The translations under genes were made by a program, and so were the position numbers. Below the pieces are notes generated by a model. It saw only the letters and a list, made by a program, of their open reading frames with translations, made no database searches and was not told the origin of the DNA. Below are positions 1 to 5,486 of a stretch of 5,486 bases of DNA, in pieces. How positions within the stretch are numbered: position 1 is the first letter of the stretch; each line of letters opens with the position of its first letter. The stretch comes from Alphaproteobacteria bacterium (GTDB taxonomy: Bacteria > Pseudomonadota > Alphaproteobacteria > RS24): contig JAKMCZ010000097.1 of the NCBI GenBank assembly GCA_022428185.1, positions 1 to 5,486 on the forward strand, in the 5' to 3' direction.

Positions 1-1
1 G

Positions 2-427
2 CTCCACATAATCAACGGCCCAAATTTGAATTTACTGGGCATGCGCGAACCTGAGGTTTACGGCACCACGACCTTGGCTGATATTGAAGACATGTGCGCC
101 ACGCGCGCCAAATCGCACGGGCTGGAAACCGTCTGCCGACAAAGCAATGATGAAGGTGAAATGGTCAATTTCATTCAAACCGCACGCAGCGAGGCGAGCG
201 GCTTGATAATCAATGCCGGTGCTTATTCGCACACATCTGTTGCCATTCTCGACGCGCTGCAAACCATCGATGTGCCGATAATGGAAGTGCATTTATCGAA
301 TATTTTTGCCCGCGAAGAATTTCGTCATCACTCTTATGTTTCCGCCGTAGCGGCAGGTGTGATTTGCGGCTTGGGCGCGCAAGGCTATGAAATGGCGATT
401 GACGCATTGGCGGCGCGCCTGGCCTGA
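2..427 (+). CDS. aroQ: Type II 3-dehydroquinate dehydratase, 5'-truncated by the window edge
   Basis: Converts 3-dehydroquinate to 3-dehydroshikimate, the third step of the cytosolic shikimate pathway to aromatic amino acids. The frame is open from base 2 and gives 141 visible residues. The first of these already lie in the family's N-terminal strand and active-site loop: NGPNLNLLG at visible residues 5-13, then REPEVYG at 15-21, with the catalytic Arg15 and Tyr20. Further family landmarks are INAGAYSHTSVAILDAL (70-86), the substrate-anchoring loop, and EVHLSN (95-100), which carries the catalytic His97. A typical type II enzyme has about 145-150 residues, so only a few N-terminal residues are missing. 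A TTG at 26 is internal and is not the start. The stop at 425-427 lies 30 bp before accB on the same strand, and the two are probably cotranscribed. It is unrelated to type I (AroD) enzymes. Identification is firm. Confidence 0.96.
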   Translation, partial: LHIINGPNLNLLGMREPEVYGTTTLADIEDMCATRAKSHGLETVCRQSNDEGEMVNFIQTARSEASGLIINAGAYSHTSVAILDALQTIDVPIMEVHLSNIFAREEFRHHSYVSAVAAGVICGLGAQGYEMAIDALAARLA

Positions 428-444
428 TTAAGAAAGGCTCAACT

Positions 445-450
445 AGGGGA
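445..450 (+). promoter_or_regulatory. Ribosome binding site of accB
   Basis: The purine run AGGGGA lies 7 nt upstream of the ATG at 458 in the 30 bp aroQ-accB gap. It supports that ATG as the accB start. No separate promoter is evident in the gap, which fits readthrough from aroQ. Confidence 0.7.
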
Positions 451-457
451 AAACGAT

Positions 458-913
458 ATGGCTAAATTACCCAGTAATAAAACCATTAAAGACTTGGCAG
501 AGTTGCTCAGCGAGACCGGCCTGACCGAGATTGAAATCGAAACCGGTGATATGCGCATCAAGGTTGCCCGCGAAGGCACGGTTGTAAGCGCAGCCGCTCC
601 GATAGCGGCACCGTTTGCCGCGCCGGTCGAAGCGGTCGCAGAAAAACCGGCAGACAGCACACCAGCCGCCGCCGACCATCCGGGCGCGGTTAAATCGCCA
701 ATGGTCGGCACTGCCTATATCGCACCTGAGCCGGGCGCGCCCAATTTTGCGAAGGTTGGAGATACGGTGAAAGAAGGCCAGACAATTTTAATTGTCGAGG
801 CCATGAAAACAATGAACCCCATCGCCGCGCCAAAAGCAGGCAAGGTAACCCAAATCTTCGTCAAGAATGAGCAGCCCATCGAATTCGACGAAGTGCTGAT
901 GATTATCGAATAG
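458..913 (+). CDS. accB: Biotin carboxyl carrier protein of acetyl-CoA carboxylase
   Basis: Carries the covalently bound biotin that is carboxylated by AccC and then delivers CO2 to acetyl-CoA at the AccA/AccD carboxyltransferase, the first committed step of fatty acid synthesis (cytosol). The protein has 151 residues, close to the roughly 155 usual for the family. Layout: an N-terminal helical segment (1-40); an Ala/Pro-rich flexible linker (about 44-77); and a C-terminal biotinyl (lipoyl-like) domain from about 79. The domain contains VEAMKTMNPI (113-122), with Lys117 as the biotin attachment site. The residue after that Lys is Thr rather than the Met of the classic MKM motif; I recall Thr as common in alphaproteobacterial AccB, so it is not a defect. 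The segment AYIAPEPGAPNFAKVG (86-101) corresponds to the protruding 'thumb' that marks true bacterial BCCP rather than other biotinyl domains. It is followed by accC after 3 bp. Confidence 0.97.
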   Translation: MAKLPSNKTIKDLAELLSETGLTEIEIETGDMRIKVAREGTVVSAAAPIAAPFAAPVEAVAEKPADSTPAAADHPGAVKSPMVGTAYIAPEPGAPNFAKVGDTVKEGQTILIVEAMKTMNPIAAPKAGKVTQIFVKNEQPIEFDEVLMIIE

Positions 914-916
914 CAC

Positions 917-2260
<1,344 letters not shown>

Positions 2261-2893
2261 TTAAGGCGTTTGAAGGCTTCCACCGGTCGCCGTAATCGGC
2301 GGCAAAATCTCGCCGGTGAAGACCATGCCGTCCTCGGTTTTACAGGCCAGCGGCCAAATATCAAAAACCGGATGGTCCATCGCATTTATGCCGGGGCTGG
2401 AGGCAAACATCCAACCGCTGAACAGCGATTTGTCGCGCCCCGCCTTAAACTCCGAGATTTGCAAGAAGGTCTTGGTCTCAGGCGGCTCTTCGGGCGGCGT
2501 GGAAATGCAGTCCTGCATAATCAAGCTTAAATCACCAATCGCATATTCTTGACCCGACATAAGCTGTATCTGCTGCACTTTGGCAGTGACCTTATGCAAA
2601 AGCGAGAACGTGCCGACCAGCGCCGGCTTTATGTCATCTTCTTCTTCATCTTCACTGATAATATCGAGCACCGGCACTTCCAAAATGGATAGCGGCGCGA
2701 TGATGTCATCATCTTCAATAATGCCACCGTTTTGCAATTCTTCAGCCTCAATCTCGGCCTCCGGCAGGGGCGGCATGACCAGAACAGGCGGCATCATTTT
2801 GTCATCAAGCAGTTGCGCCTGAGCCGTCGGGGCTGCAAACAACGCCATGACAATGAGCACGAAGACGCTCTTATTATTCGGCACTTTCCTCAT
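2261..2893 (-). CDS. DUF2155 domain-containing secreted (periplasmic) protein
   Basis: Function unknown; recognised as the DUF2155 family common in alphaproteobacteria. With ATG at 2893 it has 210 residues. An upstream GTG at 2896 adds one residue and is the alternative start. Numbering below is from that GTG. Residues 1-27 form a signal peptide: basic MMRKVPNNK, hydrophobic VFVLIVMALFAA, then AQA, a good signal peptidase I site, so the protein is exported. A Pro/Met-rich stretch and a strongly acidic region (46-88, 18 Asp/Glu in 43 residues) precede the conserved domain (about 95-187). The domain carries LLHKVTAKVQQI (99-110), PPEEPPETKTFLQI (134-147) and FSGWMFASSPGINAMDHPVFDIW (a family hallmark, 159-181). 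Cys130 and Cys185 could form a disulfide in the periplasm. The start overlaps the mlaD 3' end by 20 bp, pointing to coupled translation. Family assignment is confident; role unknown. Confidence 0.88.
   Translation of the reverse strand: MRKVPNNKSVFVLIVMALFAAPTAQAQLLDDKMMPPVLVMPPLPEAEIEAEELQNGGIIEDDDIIAPLSILEVPVLDIISEDEEEDDIKPALVGTFSLLHKVTAKVQQIQLMSGQEYAIGDLSLIMQDCISTPPEEPPETKTFLQISEFKAGRDKSLFSGWMFASSPGINAMDHPVFDIWPLACKTEDGMVFTGEILPPITATGGSLQTP
2281..2318. other. Nested inverted repeats at the convergent accC / DUF2155 junction
   Basis: CACCGG (2281-2286) pairs with CCGGTG (2313-2318). Inside it CGCCG (2288-2292) and CGGCG (2297-2301) form a stem around the loop TAAT. The structure starts 21 bp past the accC stop and lies within the last codons of the opposing DUF2155 gene. 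Neither strand has a T run after it, so it is not a canonical intrinsic terminator. It could still slow polymerase or protect an mRNA 3' end, or be a chance effect of GC-rich coding sequence. Confidence 0.3.
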
Positions 2894-3332
2894 CACCCGC
2901 GCTAAACAACGCCTGACTGACCAGACCGATTAGGTCGACAGAGCCTTGCGTGTAGAGAATTTCATCTCCCTCGGCCAGCATATCCTCGCTGCCGCCGGGC
3001 GATAGCGATACATAATTGCCACCCAGCAGACCCTCGCTGGTAATTTTAGCGCTGGTGTCATCGGGCAGTTCAATATTGCCGCCAATGGTGAATTCAGCAT
3101 TGGCATAATAGCTTTGCGGGTCTAGTTTCAGACCGGTCACCGTGCCGATTTTAATGCCCGACATGCGCACATCGCTGCCAATGGTTAGGCCGTCAACTCG
3201 GTCAAATTGGGCGTTAAGGCCATAGCCATCGCCGGTATCGGCTTCGGTCACTGAATAGCCGTAAATGACAAACATTGCCGCCACGACCAAAACCGCAGCG
3301 CCGACCAATGTTTCAACCAGATTATCCTTCAT
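2874..3332 (-). CDS. mlaD: MCE-domain phospholipid-transport protein, MlaD-like
   Basis: MlaD proteins are membrane-anchored, hexameric substrate-binding subunits of the Mla ABC system, which moves phospholipids between the inner and outer membranes to keep the outer membrane asymmetric. With ATG at 3332 the protein has 152 residues. AAGGGGA at 3342-3348 lies 9 nt upstream and supports this start; an upstream in-frame TTG at 3368 would overlap the previous gene and is not preferred. One N-terminal transmembrane helix (about 8-26) is followed by a single MCE domain (about 36-113): FDRVDGLTIGSDVRMSGIKIG (43-63) and the family signature EGLLGGNYVSLSPGG (100-114). The C-terminal TQGSVDLIGLVSQALFS (128-144) matches the amphipathic, pore-forming helix of MlaD, and an acidic tail follows. 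A single MCE domain and short length fit MlaD better than multi-domain PqiB/LetB. No mlaE, mlaF, mlaC or mlaB lies in the window, so partners must be encoded elsewhere. Confidence 0.88.
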   Translation of the reverse strand: MKDNLVETLVGAAVLVVAAMFVIYGYSVTEADTGDGYGLNAQFDRVDGLTIGSDVRMSGIKIGTVTGLKLDPQSYYANAEFTIGGNIELPDDTSAKITSEGLLGGNYVSLSPGGSEDMLAEGDEILYTQGSVDLIGLVSQALFSAGDEESAE

Positions 3333-3341
3333 GGCTCTCAA

Positions 3342-3348
3342 TCCCCTT
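3342..3348 (-). promoter_or_regulatory. Ribosome binding site of the mlaD-like gene
   Basis: On the minus strand AAGGGGA lies 9 nt upstream of the ATG at 3332, inside the 20 bp gap after the NDUFA12-like gene. It decides the start in favour of 3332 over the in-frame TTG at 3368. Confidence 0.6.
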
Positions 3349-3352
3349 ATTC

Positions 3353-3742
3353 TTATTCCGGCTTCCAAGCGTCATAGCCGTCAGCATAGCCGGTCGTATC
3401 AGCCAAACCGGCAGGCTTATGCGCGTCTTTTGTGCCGGTCATATTTATTTGTCCGGCTTGCATCCAGTCGCGCTCAACATGATTGGCCGCATCAGGCGTT
3501 TCGTCCACCGTATAGTGCATCCAGCCGTGCCATGCGGGCGATATGCGTGTTGTTTCAACGTCGCCATTATACAGAACCCAGCGACGGGTTTTGCCGTTTA
3601 TCGACGCGCCATATTTGTCCTCATAATAACGATTGCCCTGATCATCAACACCCACCAGCTTGCCGCGACGCCGCGTCAGCAACATTGTGCCAATCGTCTG
3701 GTCGTTCCACCACGTAAACAGGACTTTAAAGAATCGCATCAT
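3353..3742 (-). CDS. NDUFA12-like (B17.2) accessory subunit of NADH:ubiquinone oxidoreductase
   Basis: Homologue of the mitochondrial complex I supernumerary subunit NDUFA12 (B17.2). In alphaproteobacteria this is one of the few accessory subunits that join the 14 core Nuo proteins; it sits on the peripheral arm near the membrane and does not bind redox centres. The protein has 129 residues. It shows the family signatures GKLVGVDDQGNRYYED (27-42), RRWVLYNGDVETTRISPAWHGW (a key block, 53-74) and, near the C-terminus, INMTGT (99-104) before a variable tail. There is no signal peptide or clear transmembrane helix. Tandem ATGs occur at 3742 and 3739; GGGAAGA at 3751-3757 lies 8 nt before the first. 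The mlaD-like gene follows after 20 bp, and aspS ends 63 bp upstream. It lies apart from any nuo core gene in view, as is usual for this gene. The paralogue NDUFAF2 is an alternative, but the alphaproteobacterial single-copy form is annotated as NDUFA12. Confidence 0.92.
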   Translation of the reverse strand: MMRFFKVLFTWWNDQTIGTMLLTRRRGKLVGVDDQGNRYYEDKYGASINGKTRRWVLYNGDVETTRISPAWHGWMHYTVDETPDAANHVERDWMQAGQINMTGTKDAHKPAGLADTTGYADGYDAWKPE

Positions 3743-3805
3743 TTATAAAATCTTCCCATATCCCGCGACAATAGCGCAATTTCGCATAAAAACCATATGC
3801 CAAAG
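3743..3805 (-). other. Intergenic gap between aspS and the NDUFA12-like gene
   Basis: This 63 bp stretch is the longest non-coding segment in the window. On the minus strand it is AT-rich next to the NDUFA12 start and holds the likely Shine-Dalgarno GGGAAGA (3751-3757). I see no stable GC-rich hairpin followed by a T run, so no intrinsic terminator for aspS. TTGTCG and TTATAA with 17 bp spacing are present on the minus strand, but the second hexamer touches the ATG, so a promoter call is not justified. Readthrough from aspS is the simplest reading. Confidence 0.4.
3751..3757 (-). promoter_or_regulatory. Possible ribosome binding site of the NDUFA12-like gene
   Basis: GGGAAGA on the minus strand lies 8 nt upstream of the first of two tandem ATG codons. 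It is a moderate match to the Shine-Dalgarno consensus and slightly favours the ATG at 3742 over that at 3739. Confidence 0.45.
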
Positions 3806-5486
3806 TTAATCGCTTTCCTTATCGCCCTCTTCCTTCGGTAGATTGAGGCGAATATGCAACTCGCGCAGTTGTGCGTTGGATACATTACCGGGTGCCTGCA
3901 TCAGCAAATCTTCAGCTTGCTGGTTCATTGGAAAGGCGACGACTTCGCGCAGGTTTTCTTGTCCGGCCAGCAGCATGACAATCCGGTCAACGCCCGGCGC
4001 AATGCCTCCATGCGGCGGCGCGCCATAACGGAAAGCATTCAGCATGCCGCCAAACTCTTTTTCGACCACCGCATCGTCATAACCGGCAATCTCAAACGCC
4101 TTCAACATAATCTCCGGCTTGTGGTTTCGAATGGCGCCTGAAGACAATTCCACGCCATTGCAAACAATGTCGTATTGATAACCGAGCACTGAAAGCGGGT
4201 CGTTATTTTCTAACGCTTCCATTCCGCCTTGCGGCATTGAAAATGGGTTGTGAGAAAAATCGAGTTTGCCATCATCAGTTCCCTCATACATTGGGAAATC
4301 GACAATCCAGCAAAAGGCGAATTGATCGCGGTCAATCAGGTCAAGCTCTTCTCCGACGCGATTGCGCGCACGTCCAGCGAAATCAGCAAAGGCTTTCGGC
4401 AATCCGGCGCAAAAGAAAACCGCGTCGCCGTCTTCCAATTCTAATTGCTGACGAATTTGTTCGGTGCGCTCGACCCCGATATTTTTCGCCAGCGGCCCTG
4501 CCCCTTCGCCATCGCGGAAGAAAATATATCCAAGACCGGGCTGGCCTTCGCCCTGCGCCCAGCTATTCATGCGGTCACAAAAGGCGCGACTGCCTCCGGT
4601 TTTGGCCGGAATGGCCCAAACGCGGACCTTGTCGTCTTTTTCAATCATATTGGCGAAAATCTTGAAATCAGAACCGGCAAACGACGCGGTCACATCTTGC
4701 ATTTCAATCGGAATCCGCAAATCTGGCTTGTCCGAGCCATATTTTTGCATCGCATCAGCATAGGCAATGCGCGGGAAGGTTTCGGTCACCCGCTTATCAC
4801 CGCCAAATTCGACAAACACATCGCGCAGCACCGGCTCGACGGCTTGAAACACGTCTTCTTGTGTAACGAAACTCATCTCAATATCGAGCTGGTAAAACTC
4901 GCCGGGTGAGCGGTCAGCGCGTGCATCTTCATCGCGAAAGCACGGCGCGATTTGGAAATAGCGGTCAAAACCCGCCACCATAAGAAGCTGCTTAAATTGC
5001 TGTGGCGCTTGCGGCAATGCGTAAAAACGTCCGGGATGCATGCGCGACGGAACCAGAAAATCGCGCGCACCTTCAGGGCTGGACGCTGTCAAAATCGGCG
5101 TTTGATATTCGCGAAAACCATCATCGGTCATACGGCGGCGCAGCCAAGCAATAATATCGGAGCGCAGAATAATGTTATTGTGCAGGGTCTCGCGGCGCAA
5201 ATCGAGAAAGCGATAGCGCAAACGCAAATCTTCCGGATAATCAGGTTCGCCAAACACCGGCAAAGGTAAATCACCGGCCTCAGACAGCACGTCCATTTCA
5301 GCGACGTAGATTTCGACCTCGCCTGTATCGAGATTGGGGTTTTTCGCCTCATCATCGCGCGCCACGACTTTGCCTTCGGCACAAATCACGCTTTCGGCAC
5401 GCACCGCTTCAGCGGCGCCAAAATGCGGGCTCGACGGCTCAATCACCAATTGCGTTAGACCGAAATGGTCACGCAAATCAATAAAC
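3806..5486 (-). CDS. aspS: Aspartyl-tRNA synthetase, 5'-truncated by the window edge
   Basis: Class II synthetase that activates aspartate with ATP and charges tRNA-Asp (in many bacteria also tRNA-Asn) in the cytosol. The frame runs off the right edge. The visible protein starts FIDLRDHFGLTQLV, inside the N-terminal OB-fold anticodon-binding domain, so about 30-40 residues are missing; the TTG at 5476 is internal. Numbering below is from that codon. The catalytic domain holds YRFLDLRRE (88-96), SPEGARDFLVPSR (133-145), the substrate loop LPQAPQQFKQLL (154-165), motif 2 FRDEDARADRSPGEFYQLD (180-198) and motif 3 GAPPHGGIAPGVDRIV (485-500) with its ATP-binding Arg. A bacterial-type GAD insert fills about 255-380, so this is the long bacterial form and not the archaeal/eukaryotic one. 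The acidic, hydrophilic tail after 545 is variable. It is followed after 63 bp by the NDUFA12-like gene on the same strand. Confidence 0.97.
   Translation of the reverse strand, partial: FIDLRDHFGLTQLVIEPSSPHFGAAEAVRAESVICAEGKVVARDDEAKNPNLDTGEVEIYVAEMDVLSEAGDLPLPVFGEPDYPEDLRLRYRFLDLRRETLHNNIILRSDIIAWLRRRMTDDGFREYQTPILTASSPEGARDFLVPSRMHPGRFYALPQAPQQFKQLLMVAGFDRYFQIAPCFRDEDARADRSPGEFYQLDIEMSFVTQEDVFQAVEPVLRDVFVEFGGDKRVTETFPRIAYADAMQKYGSDKPDLRIPIEMQDVTASFAGSDFKIFANMIEKDDKVRVWAIPAKTGGSRAFCDRMNSWAQGEGQPGLGYIFFRDGEGAGPLAKNIGVERTEQIRQQLELEDGDAVFFCAGLPKAFADFAGRARNRVGEELDLIDRDQFAFCWIVDFPMYEGTDDGKLDFSHNPFSMPQGGMEALENNDPLSVLGYQYDIVCNGVELSSGAIRNHKPEIMLKAFEIAGYDDAVVEKEFGGMLNAFRYGAPPHGGIAPGVDRIVMLLAGQENLREVVAFPMNQQAEDLLMQAPGNVSNAQLRELHIRLNLPKEEGDKESD

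Noticed and set aside
26..28. TTG as the start of aroQ
   Set aside because: The frame is open to the window edge, and the upstream codons encode the conserved HIINGPN segment, so the gene is truncated and does not start here.
3366..3368. TTG as the start of the mlaD-like gene
   Set aside because: It would overlap the preceding gene and add residues not typical of the family; the ATG at 3332 has a placed Shine-Dalgarno sequence.
3265..3748. Two long plus-strand open frames (150 and 157 codons) opposite the NDUFA12-like and mlaD-like genes
   Set aside because: They are antisense to two well-recognised genes, show no family resemblance or signal, and have the composition expected of a mirrored coding frame.
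3743..3775. Promoter-like TTGTCG / TTATAA pair with 17 bp spacing upstream of the NDUFA12-like gene
   Set aside because: The -10-like hexamer directly abuts the start codon, so transcription would begin inside the reading frame. The match is most likely an effect of the AT-rich gap.
4237..4909. Plus-strand open frames of up to 154 codons inside aspS
   Set aside because: They lie wholly antisense to a strongly conserved aspS region (GAD insert and catalytic domain), and no recognisable domain is present.

Overview
The window is ordinary, gene-dense bacterial chromosome, most likely from an alphaproteobacterium. Three points support this. It encodes a homologue of the mitochondrial complex I accessory subunit NDUFA12. 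The gene order aroQ-accB-accC is typical of that class. A DUF2155 secreted protein sits next to an MlaD-type MCE protein. Base composition looks moderate (low-to-mid 50s % GC by eye). No genus can be named from the sequence alone.

Plus strand, 1-2260: the 3' part of aroQ (type II 3-dehydroquinase), then accB (biotin carboxyl carrier protein) and accC (biotin carboxylase). The spacings are 30 bp and 3 bp, so these form one operon. AccB and AccC are the carrier and the biotin-carboxylating half of acetyl-CoA carboxylase, which commits acetyl-CoA to fatty acid synthesis. AroQ belongs to the shikimate pathway.

Minus strand, 5486-2261, read right to left: aspS (aspartyl-tRNA synthetase, cut at its 5' end by the window edge), a 63 bp gap, the NDUFA12-like gene, an mlaD-like gene 20 bp further on, and a DUF2155 envelope protein gene overlapping the mlaD 3' end by about 20 bp. 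The last three are tightly packed and probably cotranscribed; aspS may be part of the same unit.

The two operons converge with no intergenic base: the accC stop (TGA, 2258-2260) abuts the complement of the DUF2155 stop (TAA, 2261-2263). No intrinsic terminator is visible at this junction. No RNA genes, mobile elements, CRISPR arrays or integrated elements were seen, and no stretch over 63 bp lacks a gene. I found no undescribed system. The points most worth a second look are the terminator-less convergent junction, the very acidic insert in the DUF2155 protein, and the local arrangement (no aat gene next to accC, a lone mlaD without its transporter partners).
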